Source: Diacronema lutheri | Lineage: Eukaryota > Haptophyta > Pavlovophyceae > Pavlovales > Pavlovaceae | DNA: 64,000 nucleotides | Direction of reading: 5' to 3' | Assembly (NCBI GenBank): GCA_019448385.1 | Contig: JAGTXO010000059.1 | Location: 62,001 to 126,000, forward strand | Shown here: positions 44,543 through 55,736 of the stretch, in pieces | Layout: each line of letters starts with the position of its first letter | Numbering within the stretch: position 1 is the stretch's first letter | Program-made: the position numbers and the translations under genes | The notes under the pieces: model-generated | What the model saw: the letters and a program-made list of their open reading frames with translations, nothing else | The model's database searches: none | Told to the model about the DNA's origin: nothing

Positions 44543-44715
44543 CGTGGCACGCACGATGGCGGCGTGGCGGCGGCTCGGACACTTTCGATACAGTCTTGGT
44601 CTTGACTCCTACAAGCAACGACCTCTTCCTCGAATGTATCATCATAGAGTTTCGGGAACTTTTTTTTGCCGCTCCCAGTTTTCAAGTGCAAGGGTATCAG
44701 GCCTACACGACCACT
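44543..44715. promoter_or_regulatory. Divergent promoter region (glycosidase-like / ABCB)
   Basis: This 173-bp interval between start codons is less GC-rich than its flanks, with a T8 run near 44,662 and AGTTTTCAAGTG just upstream of the ABCB start. No clear TATA box. Confidence 0.4.
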
Positions 44716-47700
44716 ATGCCGACGCGAACGCGAGCGCAGGCGGCGGAGGACGCGCCCGAGGATGTCGAGATCGGGCGGGCGAAGGCGACCGCGACCGACA
44801 TGGACGACGCCGCCGAGCCCGTCTCGTTCGCTCGCCTCTATCGCTTCGCCACGCCGCTCGACGGCGTGCTGATGGCCGTCGGCTCGGTCGCATCGCTCGC
44901 GCTCGGCGCGCTCCAGCCCGGGCAGATGATCGTCTTCGGCGACATCATCGACACGATCGGCGACGCCGCGCTCTCTGGCGAGACCGGTTCCGTCGCTGAT
45001 CAGCTTCGCGCGCCGATCTTTGCCTTCGTCTACATTGCGATCGCGTCGTTTTTCGCCGGCTTTACCGCGACCTTCTGCTGGCGATGGACGGGCGAGCGCC
45101 AGGCGGCGACGTACCGGAAGGCGTACCTGCGCGCGATCATGCGGCAGGACGTGGCGTGGCACGACGCGCGCGCCACGCGCGGCCTCGCCGCCGCCTTCGC
45201 CGAGTCGACCCAGCTCGTCGAGCTCGGCGTCGGCACCAAGCTCTCGGAAGGCCTGCGATTCGTTGGCCAGGCCCTGGGCGGCGTCGGCGTCGCCTTCTAC
45301 TTCCAGTGGGACCTGACGCTCGTGCTGCTCGCCGTCTCGCCGCTCTCGGTCGGCGCGGCGCGCTTCCTTAACCTCATCAACGGCCAGACCGACCGCACAA
45401 TGCAGGCCGCCTTCTCGGACGCGGGTGCGGTCTGCGCCGAGGTCCTTGGCGCGATTCGAACTGTCGCGTCCTTCTCCGCAGAGCCGCGCGAGCGCGCGCG
45501 CTTCGAGGAGCGGCTCGAGCCGGCGGAGCGCGCGGGCGCTGCGGCGGGCGGTCGTAAGGGCGTCGCGCAGGGCCTCATGTCCGCGACGGCCAACCTCACC
45601 ATCGCCGTTGGCATCGTCTACGGCGCGCAGGTGCGGCGCATCGCCGCGCGGCGTAGCGCGAGAGGCGCGAAGGCGTGCAGGCGCCGCGTCAGCCCGCAAC
45701 CCTACCGGTGGACGCTGAGGCGGCCGGCCGCGCGCGCGGCGCCGCCGCTCGCCTGCCCGTGCAACGCCCCCCGCGATTGACCGACCGCGCAGAAAATTGC
45801 CGCCGAGCGCGAGGCGACGGGCTGCCTTGCAACGGGCACGTGCGCGGTCTCAGGCGGCGCGGTGCTCCTCACCATGTTCGCGCTCAACCAGGGCGCGCAG
45901 GCGCTTGGCTTCCTCGGGCAGGTGCCGACGCGCCGCGCCGCGCACGACAACCACCCCCCCACCCCCCTCCGCTCCCTCCCCGGCTGCCGCAGCGCTCCCC
46001 TTCATGTCCTCCCCCATCTTGTGCTCCCCCGGCCGACGCCCGCGCTTTGCGCGGCGCGGTCACGCACGCGCGTCCACCCCGCGCACACACAACTCGCCCG
46101 CCAGCGCGCGCACCGCACGACCAGCGCCCCGCCCCTTCTACCGACGCGCGCACGCCGCCGCTCACGACCAAGTCGCGCCGCGCGCGCGCGCCCGCCCCGC
46201 CCCCGCCCCTTCGCACCGGCGCGCCTCGCGCGATCGCAGTCGTTCTCGGCGATCTCAAAGGCGCGCGCCGCGGCCGGCCGGATGGAGGCGACGATGGCGC
46301 GCTCGCCGCCGATCGACGCCTTCGACCTGCGCGGCGCGGTGCTCCAGCGCGAGCAGCTCCACGGTGCGCGGCGCACTCGCCGACGCGCGCTGCGCGCTTC
46401 GTGCAGCGCGCGGGCGCGACGCGACCGCGACGGGCCCACGCCCGCCACCCAGCGCTACCGCCGCGCGCGCGCGCCGCCGAGCGTCACGCCCGCTCTCACG
46501 CGCTGCGCGCCGTGCGCCGTTCCCCCCGCGGCCGTCGTCGTCGCCGCCGCCGACGCCGCCGCCAGGGCACGTGCGCTTCGAGAGTGTCGCGTTCCGATAC
46601 CCGGCGCGTCCGGACGCGCAGATCTACACGGACTTTTCGCTCGAGATCGCGCCGGGCACGACGTGCGCGCTCGTTGGCGGCTCGGGCTCGGGCAAGTCGA
46701 CGGCGGTGGCGCTGCTCGAGCGCTTCTACGAGCCCGAGCGCGGGCGTGTGCTCCTCGATGGCGTCGACCTGCGCGCGCTGCAGCTGCGCTGGCTGCGGCA
46801 GCAGATCGGGATGGTCGGGCAGGAGCCGACGCTCTTCGACGGCACGATCGCGCAGAACATCGCGTACGGCCGGCCGGACGCGACGCGCGAGGAGGTGGCC
46901 GAGGCCGCGCGCATGGCCAACGCGCACAACTTCGTCGCGGCGTTCCCGCAGGCGTACGAGACGCGCGTCGGGCAGGGCGGCGGCCAGCTGTCGGGCGGGC
47001 AGAAGCAGCGCATCGCCATCGCGCGCGCGATCCTGAAGAACCCGTCGATCCTGCTGCTCGACGAGGCGACGTCGGCGCTCGACACGGAGAGCGAGCGCGT
47101 CGTGCAGGCCGCGCTCGACGCGCTGCTCGCCGCGCAGAAGCGCACGACGATCGTGATCGCGCACCGCCTCTCGACAATCCGCACCGCCGACAAGATCGCC
47201 GTCGTCGGGCAGGGCGGCGTGCTCGAGGAGGGCAGCCACGAGCAGCTCGTCGCAAAGGGCGAGGACGGCCATTATTTCAAGCTGCTGCACAGGGTTCACG
47301 ATGGCGGCAGCGGCAGGGGCGGCAACAATGCGGCGACGGAGGCGGGAGCGGGGTCAGGGGCGGAGGCGCCGCTCGCCGTCGCGGACGGGGACGAAGTCGC
47401 AGCTACGCCAACGGCGCGCACCGCGCACGCCTCGGTCAGCGATGGCACGCCGTCGCACGCAGGCGCTGCCGTGGAGGCCGCGGCCGCGGGTGCGAGCGCG
47501 CCGAGCAAGGGCGCCGTCGCGCCTCCCGCGGCGGAGACGCCCGAGGCGCGCAAGGCGCGCGAAAAGGCGGCACGTGCCGAGCGGGCCGCCGTCGCCAAGG
47601 CGCAGCGCGGGCGTGTGTGGGCCATGCAGGCGCCCGAGCGGCCCTACCTCGCGCTCGCCGTGCTCGGCGCCTTCCTGCTCGGCGCGACGGTCCCCGTCGT

Positions 47701-49868
47701 CGGCGTGCTCTTCATGCGGCTGATCCGCACCTTCTTTTACCCGGAGCCCGATGTCGTCCGGCGGCAGGCATGGCTGTGGGCCGGTGCGCGCCGCGCGCCC
47801 CCCGCCTACCCACGGCTCGAGCCCCTCACGCCGTTAGCCCCCCGCCTACGGCTCGAGCCCCTCATGCCGCGCGCGTGCGCGGTGCGCCCACCCACACTCG
47901 CGCCCCTCGCCGCTTGGCGGTGCGCGCCCGTGTGCCCGCCCGCCCGCTGGCCCGACCGACCGCCCGCCCGTTCACCCTTCCGCCCGCCCTTCCGCCCGCC
48001 TCCGCCCTCCGCCCCGCGCAGGCTTGATGGTCGGCATCTCCGCGCTGCAGGTGCTGATGGAGGTGGCGCGCTCGTACGGGCTCGGCGTTGCGGGCGAGCG
48101 GCTGACGCGCCGGCTGCGCGCGCAGGCGTTCGGCTCGATGCTGCGGCAGGAGATTGGATGGTTTGACATGCCGGCCAACTCGGCGCCAAACCTCTCGGCC
48201 AACCTGAGCCGCGACGTGACGCTCGTTACCGCCGTGACGGGCGAGGCGACGGGCGTGCAGCTCGCCAACTTTGCGACGGTCGTTGTGGGCCTCGGCCTCA
48301 TCTTCGGACTGGGCGCATGGCAGCTCGGGCTCGTGGCGATTGGTGTGGTACCCGTCGTCGGCGCCGCGATCGCGCTTGAGTTCATGGTCATCATGGGAGG
48401 CGACGAGGCAAGTCAGGCGAAGAAGGATGAGGCCGTTGCCGGCGCAAAAGATGATGCGCCCGTCTCCGCCGAGGACGCCGCCAAGCGCGCGCACGCCGAG
48501 GCGGCGGCGCAGCGCAAGCGCGAGCAGAGCGGGCAGGCGGCGCGCGAGCACGCATCCACCGTCGTCGGCCAGCTCGCCTCCTCCGTCCGCACCGTCGCCT
48601 CCTTTGGCCTCGAGGGTGTTCTCTTCGACGCGTACGCCGCGGCGATCGACAGCGCGCGCGACGCACGCGTGCGCGGCGCATGGCTGCCGGCGATGATCAC
48701 GGGCTTCTCGCAGTTTGCGATCATCAGCGCAATCTGCGCGCTTTACGCGCTCGGCGGCGAGCTCGTCGCGCAAGGCGAGGCCGACTTTGAGTCCATGTTT
48801 ATCGTCATCTTCGTGCGGCGCAGCGCGCGGCAAGGGCCGCGGCGGGGCGCACGGGCGCGGCCGCGTCGTCGCCGCGCGGCCGCGCCCGCCCGCCCGCCCC
48901 GCGCACACGCACGCACGTCCGCTCGACCGACCGCCCGCCGCCATCGCGCCGCCGCCGCACAGGTGATGATCATGATGGCGGTCGGGCTCGGTCAAGTCGC
49001 GCAGGGGGCGACCGACCAGACCAAGGCCGCGCAGGCCGTGGGTCGCATCTTCGACGTGATCGACCGCCAGAGCTCGCTCAACCCCGAGTCGTCCACGGGC
49101 GCAACGTTGCGCGCGGCCGAGCTGCGCGGGCACGTGCGCTTCGAGAGTGTCGCGTTCCGATACCCGGCGCGGCCGGACGCGCAGATCTACACGGACTTCT
49201 CGCTCGAGATCGCGCCGGGCACGACGTGCGCGCTCGTCGGCGGCTCGGGCTCGGGCAAGTCGACGGCGGTGGCGCTGCTCGAGCGCTTCTACGAGCCCGA
49301 GCGCGGGCGTGTGCTCCTCGATGGCGTCGACCTGCGCGCGCTGCAGCTGCGCTGGCTGCGGCAGCAGATCGGGATGGTCGGGCAGGAGCCGACGCTCTTC
49401 GACGGCACGATCGCGCAGAACATCGCGTACGGCCGGCCGGACGCGACGCGCGAGGAGGTGGCCGAGGCCGCGCGCATGGCCAATGCGCACAACTTCGTCG
49501 CGGCGTTCCCGCAGGCGTACGAGACGCGCGTCGGGCAGGGCGGCGGCCAGCTGTCGGGCGGGCAGAAGCAGCGCATCGCCATCGCGCGCGCGATCCTGAA
49601 GAACCCGTCGATCCTGCTGCTCGACGAGGCGACGTCGGCGCTCGACACGGAGAGCGAGCGCGTCGTGCAGGCCGCGCTCGACGCGCTGCTCGCCGCGCAG
49701 AAGCGCACGACGATCGTGATCGCGCACCGCCTCTCGACAATCCGCACCGCCGACAAGATCGCCGTCGTCGGGAAGGGCCGCGTGCTCGAGGAGGGTAGCC
49801 ACGAGCAGCTCGTCGCAAAGGGCCCGCGCGGCCACTACGCCAAGCTCATCGCCGCGAGCGCGCAGTAG
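44716..49868 (+). CDS. Full-length ABCB-type (P-glycoprotein-like) ABC transporter
   Basis: Predicted exons 44716-45630, 45793-45921, 46240-46363, 46566-47783, 48022-48812 and 48963-49868; 1,360 residues in TMD-NBD-TMD-NBD order. ATP hydrolysis would drive export of hydrophobic or amphipathic compounds. Each NBD shows Walker [10 protein letters not shown], the Q-loop [12 protein letters not shown], signature LSGGQKQR, Walker [13 protein letters not shown] and the switch His IAHRLST. TMD1 carries [53 protein letters not shown] and [13 protein letters not shown]. The linker (47,300-47,600) is Ala/Glu-rich. All five introns are GT-AG and fit in phase. The two NBDs are almost identical in DNA. 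Confidence 0.9.
46566..49818 (+). repeat. Internal direct repeat encoding both NBDs (about 690 bp each)
   Basis: 46566-47255 and 49129-49818 (offset 2,563 bp) differ at only about eight positions by eye, roughly 99% identity, including third-codon positions. Similarity stops just after QLVAKG and starts at the splice acceptor side of [12 protein letters not shown]. Confidence 0.92.
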
Positions 49869-50085
49869 GCGGGCGAGGGGGGGAGGTTCGGGCGCCCACT
49901 GTACTGTTTTCAGTTTTGTGTACACAACGCCGCGCGCGAACTTCGATGCACCGATTGCAAAGAAAGAAAGGCGATCAGACGGCCCGCCGCGCAGATCGCC
50001 ACCAATTGCCGCCGCGACAATTGACCCACGAGAACGACGTGTACGACCAGCTGTATATACTCAGTATTTCACTACACGCACAGTG

Positions 50086-50167
50086 GTAGTCGTGGCCGAG
50101 TGGTTAAGGCGTTCGGCTGCTAACTGAATCCTCTCTGAGGGCGCGAGTTCAAATCTCGTCGACTACG
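50086..50167 (+). tRNA. tRNA-Ser (GCT)
   Basis: Eighty-two bases fold into a type II cloverleaf: acceptor arm GTAGTCG/CGACTAC, D-arm with A box TGGCCGAGTGG, anticodon loop CTGCTAA with anticodon GCT (AGC/AGU codons), a long variable arm typical of serine tRNA, and B box GAGTTCAAATC. There is no intron and CCA is not encoded. A TTTT at 50171-50174 fits RNA polymerase III termination. Confidence 0.95.
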
Positions 50168-50331
50168 TTCTTTTGTCTACTTCTGATTGTGTTCTGCGAT
50201 CGTCGCGCGGAAGCCTTTCGGGGCCGATCGCAACGCGGCGTTCGCGTGGGCCCTCGCAACAAGCACCTTTGTCATCTCCAAGCGGGTCGCCTCGTCACGC
50301 GAGCGCAACCCGGCGTCGGGCGCGCGCGAGG

Positions 50332-50580
50332 ATGGGAGCGTTGCTCAGGGGTCTCCAGACGCCCTTCGCTCCCTCTGAGCAGCCGACGCTGCGCGGCGCG
50401 ACGGACGGCCTGCGGGACGAGGAGCGCGTGCACGTCGCGTCGCTCATGCGCGTCGAGCGCGGGCTGTGCTGGTGCTTGTCATGCGCGGCGTGGCGCGACG
50501 CGCTTGGCGCGCAGGTGCGCCACGCCGCGCAGCGCGGTGGGCGTTTCTACAAAGATTTGATTGGACGTTACAAAGATTTG
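50332..50580 (+). pseudogene. Fragment related to the F-box-like lead of the ankyrin-type gene
   Basis: A frame from the ATG at 50332 includes VERGLCWCLSCAAWRDALGA, similar to the DALCWRASCAAFREAL segment of the protein at 2191-3033. No ankyrin-like repeats follow. The frame runs into a MITE-like fragment at 50582 and then into DNA antisense to the GSK3 terminal exon. It is likely a truncated gene copy interrupted by the element. Confidence 0.4.
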
Positions 50581-50581
50581 A

Positions 50582-50624
50582 TACTAACGGCGCTTACGTC
50601 AGGACAGCGGGGTCAGCACCAGCT
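50582..50624 (+). mobile_element. Left-end fragment of a MITE-like element
   Basis: A TACTAACGGCGCTTACG terminus is followed by 26 bases identical to 62467-62492 of the complete element (starting TCAGGACAGCGGGG). The flanks contain a duplicated ATTTGATTGGACGTT (about 50,556-50,570 and 50,657-50,671), which may reflect insertion or local duplication. Confidence 0.65.
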
Positions 50625-50911
50625 GCGGGGGAATCGAGTAGCCACCAATGTCGTCAATTTGATTGGACGTTTTGACGAGCGCCCGGCGTGGCTCGCCTCG
50701 CGCTTCCCGTCGTCGTCGCGCCTCGCGCGCGCCTCGCGCGAGGGCCGCGGCGCGTGCACGCCAAGCGCTCGACGCGCGAGCGCGCGCTTGCTCTGCGCCG
50801 CCACTGCCCGTGCGACGTGCGCGAGGCGGACGCCGCCGTTGCGCAATTCCTATGCGCCGCGCGGCGCTTGCCGGGCTGGGCGCTTGCCGGGCTGGGCGAG
50901 GCGGGCGGCGG

Positions 50912-51272
50912 CTACGACGGCGTCGGCGCGGCGGGCGGCGCGGTGGTGGCCGCCGCGCCGCCACCGCCGCCGCCCGCCGCGCCGCCAGCGGTCGCGGCCG
51001 CGGTCGTAGCCGCGGCCCGCTTCGAGTACCACTCGGGGATGAGCTTCTTGCGCAGCGTCGGAGGGTATTCGAAGAGCTCCTGCGGCTTGAAATCAAAAAG
51101 CGGCGGCGGTGGGCGGCCGGACGGCAGCTTGAGCTCGTCGTCGCGCAGCTCGTCGAAGAGCGGCGCCGCGCACGCCTCGAGCGGCTTGAGCCGGACCTGT
51201 GCGGCGCCGGACCGGCGGCGCCGGACCGGCGGCGCGCGTGTCGGCACGGGCCGTTTGACGGGAGGGGGGGAG

Positions 51273-51306
<34 letters not shown>

Positions 51307-51576
51307 GGTCGCAGCGTCGGCCGCGGCGGGCACGCGGGCGGACGGGAGGCGCGTCGCGCGGCGTGTGTGACGCGCGTGACGCGTATGACGCGTATGACGC
51401 GTGTGACGCGTGTGACGCGTGACGCGTGACACGTGTGTGCGTGGTGCTGTGAGGCGCGTACCTCCGGCGAATAGCGCAAAAGGCGGGACACGAGATCGAT
51501 CGCCTCAACGGGCGTGCGCGGGCGGAAGACTTTGGGCCACGGGTACGCCTTCACCTGCTCGGTGCACCGGGCGGGG

Positions 51577-51613
<37 letters not shown>

Positions 51614-51669
51614 AGGGCGGGGGGCAAAGGCGGGGGCGTGTCAGACTGCAACGAAGGGAAGCGGTGGGT

Positions 51670-51702
<33 letters not shown>

Positions 51703-51739
51703 AGGCGGCAAAGGCGGGACGCGCTGCGCAGGCCGTGTC

Positions 51740-51774
<35 letters not shown>

Positions 51775-51834
51775 TTCCACCTCCCCCTTCATGACGAGCA
51801 ATCAAGGCGGTAGTTGATTGTTTGCGCAATCAAT

Positions 51835-51873
<39 letters not shown>

Positions 51874-54349
51874 CGGCGGCAATGGTAATTGAGGCAGCAG
51901 GCGGCGGTCACGGCGGCGGCAACGGTAACGGCATCACACGCGGTGGCGCGCGCGTGCCTGCGGGAATTTGTACTCGGTGTAGTTGGGGTTCATCGACTGG
52001 ATCTCGTCGAGCGTCGGCGTGCCCAGCACCTACTCGAACAGAGCGGGGTGGGCGCGGAGGGGGGTGGGGGGGGGGGGGGGGGCGCAGGCGACGGCGGCGG
52101 GCGCGGCGGCGGCGGGGACGGCGGCGGGTGCGGGCGCGGACGCGGGCGCGGTGGCGCCCGGTTCAGCCGCCACGTGGCGCTGGCGCCGGTGGCTCGGCAG
52201 CGGTGCACGCAGCGATCGCAACTGCCGCAACTGCCGTAACCGCCGCAACCGCCACAACTGCCGTAACCGCCGTAACCGCTGCACCCGCGCGCGCCGCCGC
52301 CACCGACGCCGCCGCCGCGCGGTCGGCGCGCCGCGGGGCGCGGTTGGCGCGTGCCTTGATGATCTCGACGAGCTGGTCGACGCCCGACTCGCCGGGGAAG
52401 AGGGGCGTGCCGAGGAGGAGCTCGGCGACGACACAGCCGACACTCCACACGTCGATTGCGACCTGCGGTGGTGGGTAGGTGGGTGGGTAAGTGGGTGAAT
52501 AGGTGGGTGGGAGGGTGGGTGGAGGGGAGCGGGTGGGCGGAGGGGAGCGGGTGGGTGGAGGGGAGCGGGTGGGTGGAGGGGAGCGGGTGGGTGGAGGGGA
52601 GCGGGTGGGTGGAGGGGAGCGGGTGGGTGGAGGGGAGCGGGTGGGTGGAGGGGAGCGGGTGGGTGGAGGGGAGCGGGTGGGTGGAGGGGAGCGGAGCGCG
52701 TGTTTGGGTGGGTGGGTAGGAACGGGTGGGTGGGGTGGGATGCGATTTGTCGGTGGGATGCTTGCGGTGCGCGCGGGAGTGGCGCGCGCGCTCCCGTGCG
52801 GCCAAAGACGCCGAGCGCGCGGCGCGCCGCCTGCGCCGCCACGCATGTCGCGCGCGCGGCGCGGTGGCGCACCGAATAGGCCGTCGCGCCAAAGATGAGC
52901 TCGGGCGCGCGGTAGTAACGCGAGCAGATGTAACTGACGAGTGACGCGTGACGCGTGACGGGTGACGGGCGGGCAATGGCGGGCGGGCGGGCGGGACGGG
53001 CGGAGCGGGTGAGCGCGTCACGTGGAGCGCGCGCTCGGCCCGACGGCGCTGCGCACGCTCCCGCCGCCATCGCCGTGTCACGGGTGTCGCGTGACGGGTG
53101 TCGCGTAACGCGTGACGCGTGACGGGTGACGCGTGACGTCACGTGGAGCGCGCGCGCAAGCCGGGTGCCACCGCTTGGGCAACGAGGCGCGCGCATCGCC
53201 GCCGCCATCGCCGCCATCGCCGCAGGCCCGGCACTGCGCGCGCCGCCGCCGCCACCACCATCGCCGCCACCACCACCGCCGCCACCAACGCCGCCGCCGC
53301 CGCCACCACCGCCACCGCCGCCACCGCCGCCACCACCGCCGCCACCAACGCCGCCGCCGCTGCCGCGCCGCGCGGCGTGGGCGCGCGGCGCGCGCGCACG
53401 CGACGTTTGGCTCCCCGCGCACGAGGATCTTGGCAGAGCCGAAGTCGCACAGCTTGAGCACGCCCGTCTCCGGGTCGACGAGCAAGTTCTGCGGCTTGAT
53501 GTCGCGGTGGCAGATGCCGAGCGAGTGGATATATGCGAGCGAGCGGAAGAGCTGCAAGCCGCCCGCCGCGAGCCGCCGCGAGCCGCCGCGAGCCGCCGCG
53601 CGGTGGGAGCGGGCGGACGGACGGCGGACGGACGGACGGCGGAGGGCAGGGGCGGACGGACGTCAAGCCATGGGTTGCGCGGCGCGACGCGCGGCGCGCG
53701 CGCCCCCACAGCAGCGCCCACCCACCCGCCCCCCACGGCAGCGCCCACCCACCCGCCCCCCACAGCAGCGCCCACCCACCCGCCCCCCACAGCAGCGCCC
53801 ACCCACCCGCCCCCCACGGCAGCGCTCACCCACCCGCCCCCCACGGCAGCGCCCACCCACCCACTCCCAGGACCTACCCACGCCAGGCGCGCGCCCCATG
53901 GAAGCAAGCCGCCTGCCCCTGCAGATGTGCGCGCCCGCCGCGCAGCGCGCCGGGTGAGAAGCCGCGACCATGGCCCATGCCGTCGTCGCGGCCTCCTCGC
54001 GCGCTGCGGCTGCGCGCCGCTTCGTTGCCCGGCACGAACACCGTCACGCCCCGTCACACCCCGTCACACCCCGTCACACCCCGTCACACCCCGTCACACC
54101 CCGTCACACCCGTGACACCCCATGACACCGTCACACGCCGTCACACGCCGTCACACGCCGTCACACGCCGTCACACGCCGTCACACGCCGTCACACGCCG
54201 CGCGGCAGGCGCCGCACCTGGTACGCGTAGAGCTTGACGACGGGCAGCGGCAAGCTCTTCTTCGCCTTGGTGTGCTGGCGCAGCGTTGAGTAGACGGTCT
54301 GCGGCATGAAGTCCATCACCAGGTTGAGGTAGGTCTCGTCAGGCTGCGC

Positions 54350-54385
<36 letters not shown>

Positions 54386-55547
54386 GGGGCGCAGCGCGGC
54401 GCGGCGCGGCGCGCGGCGCGCCAGGGGGGGCGGGGGGGGGGGGGGGGGGGGGGGGGGGCACCTTGTCGCCCTCCGAATAGAAGTTGTGGTGCAGCACGGT
54501 GACGTTGGCGTGGTCGAGCATCTTCATGATCTGCAGCTCGCGGTTCTTGAAGCGCTTGTCCTGCAACACCTTCTTCACCGCGACTTGCTGCGCGAGCCGG
54601 CAGACGCGCGCGCGCGCGCACGGCGGCGTTGATGAGGGTGTGCGCGCAGTATGGCGGGCGGTGGTGTGCCAGGCGCACGGCGGCGTTGATGAGGGTGTGC
54701 GCGCAGTATGGCGGGCGGTGGTGTGCCAGGCGCAAGGCGGCGTTGATGAGGGTGTGCGCGCAGTATGGCGGGCGGTGGTGTGCCAGGCGCACGGCGGCGT
54801 TGATGAGGGTGTGCGCGCAGTATGGCGGGCGGTGGTGTGCCAGGCGCAAGGCGGCGTTGATGAGGGTGTGCGCGCAGTATGGCGGGCGGTGGTGTGCCAG
54901 GCGCAAGGCGGCGTTGATGAGGGTGTGCGCGCGGTATGGCGGGCGGTGGTGTGCCAGGCGCATGGCGGCGCGCGTGGGCGCGAGCGCGGCACAATGCGGC
55001 TCATGCAAGGGAAGAGAGCATCGCGCCCGTTCGGCGCGCGAGCGCGCCGGGCGGCCACGCGCGCGCGCCGCCCGCCGCCCGGGGCTGGAGCAAACCCGCT
55101 CTCCGCGGCCGCGCCGACGGGGGGCGCGGCGCGCGCGCGCGCGGGTGCGGCAGCGGCGGCGGCGGCGCCAAGGCGCGCGGCGGTGCGCGAGCGGCATGCC
55201 GCGCATCGCACGCCCCACCCAACGCGCCATCGCGCACCCGCGCTGAGCCCGCGCGAAGGCGGCGCGCGCGCCGTGAGGGCGCGCGCGCGCCCCCGCGCCG
55301 CGCGCGGTGGCGGCACGTGCCGAGCGGCGGGCGGCGAGCGGGAAGCGGGTGCGCACGGATGGAGCGCGGCCCTCGCTCGCACCTTGCCCGTCTCGGCGAC
55401 GATCGCCATGTACACCGTGCCGAACGAGCCCGAGCCGATCGCCTTGTCGTTCACAAACGTCCAGTCCGTGCCCTTGGGCGGATTGGGCGGGCCGGATGAG
55501 ACGCTGACGGGCTCGTCCCTGGGCGGCGGCGCGGAGCTTGAGGCCAT
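50912..55547 (-). CDS. GSK3: Glycogen synthase kinase 3 / shaggy-type Ser/Thr kinase
   Basis: Nine predicted exons: 55547-55383, 54587-54462, 54343-54218, 53551-53400, 52933-52873, 52462-52355, 52029-51958, 51554-51462 and 51196-50912; 395 residues, the usual GSK3 length. Motifs in order: GSGSFGTVY (ATP loop), [54 protein letters not shown], the activation tyrosine in [74 protein letters not shown] and [15 protein letters not shown]. It would phosphorylate primed substrates in growth, metabolic and flagellar signalling. Introns 6 and 7 use GC donors (AAG|GCACGC, CAG|GCACGC); the others are GT-AG. The C-terminal tail is Ala/Gly-rich. Confidence 0.94.
51577..51873. repeat. Opposed poly-G and poly-C tracts in a GSK3 intron
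   Basis: Intron 51555-51957 holds G runs at about 51,579-51,610, 51,671-51,700 and 51,835-51,873 (39 G) and a C run at about 51,740-51,773. A G run and a C run of ~30 bases, 40 bp apart, can form a long hairpin. A further G run lies at ~51,271-51,304 in the next intron. Confidence 0.93.
52510..52694. repeat. 18-bp minisatellite in a GSK3 intron
   Basis: About ten copies of GGTGGGTGGAGGGGAGCG lie within intron 52463-52872. Confidence 0.95.
53709..53868. repeat. 27-bp minisatellite in a GSK3 intron
   Basis: About six copies, each beginning GCAGCGCCCACCCACCCGCC, lie in intron 53552-54217. Just upstream, 53,570-53,600 holds a short GAGCCGCCGC-type repeat. Confidence 0.93.
54043..54200. repeat. 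10-bp CCGTCACAC-type arrays in the same GSK3 intron
   Basis: Two adjacent arrays, CCCCGTCACA then CGTCACACGC, abut the exon ending at 54218. Related GTGACGCGT arrays occur in other GSK3 introns at 51,364-51,430 and ~52,940-53,140. Confidence 0.93.
54621..54962. repeat. 57-bp minisatellite, six copies, in GSK3 intron 1
   Basis: Units start at 54621, 54678, 54735 and so on, each containing GGCGGCGTTGATGAGGGTG. They differ mainly at one CACGG/CAAGG position. All lie in intron 54588-55382. Confidence 0.96.
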
Positions 55548-55736
55548 CGTTGCGGCGGGTGCGGGGGCCGGGGCCAGACCAACCGACCGACCGCGCGCGA
55601 GCCGGCTGGCGGCGCGACCGCGCTCGCGTCGAGGTGCGAGCGGAGTCGCTCGCCAGCACTGACCGCCCCGCCTCGCAAAACGCGGAACAAGCCAAAAGGC
55701 CACTGGCTTTTACGAGCCGCTTTTACGCACGTTGTA
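55548..55736. promoter_or_regulatory. Divergent intergenic region (GSK3 / EGY-type protease)
   Basis: 189 bp separate the two start codons. A slightly AT-richer run (about 55,690-55,735, with TTTTACGAGCC and TTTTACGCACG) lies next to the plus-strand start. Confidence 0.4.

Noticed and set aside
45862-48166. 700-800-codon alternative frames across the ABC transporter
   Set aside because: They only partly coincide with the ABC motifs; the exon chain recovers both complete halves in phase.
54621-54962. Possible CRISPR-like array (57-bp repeats)
   Set aside because: Head-to-tail units without unique spacers, inside a eukaryotic intron: a minisatellite.
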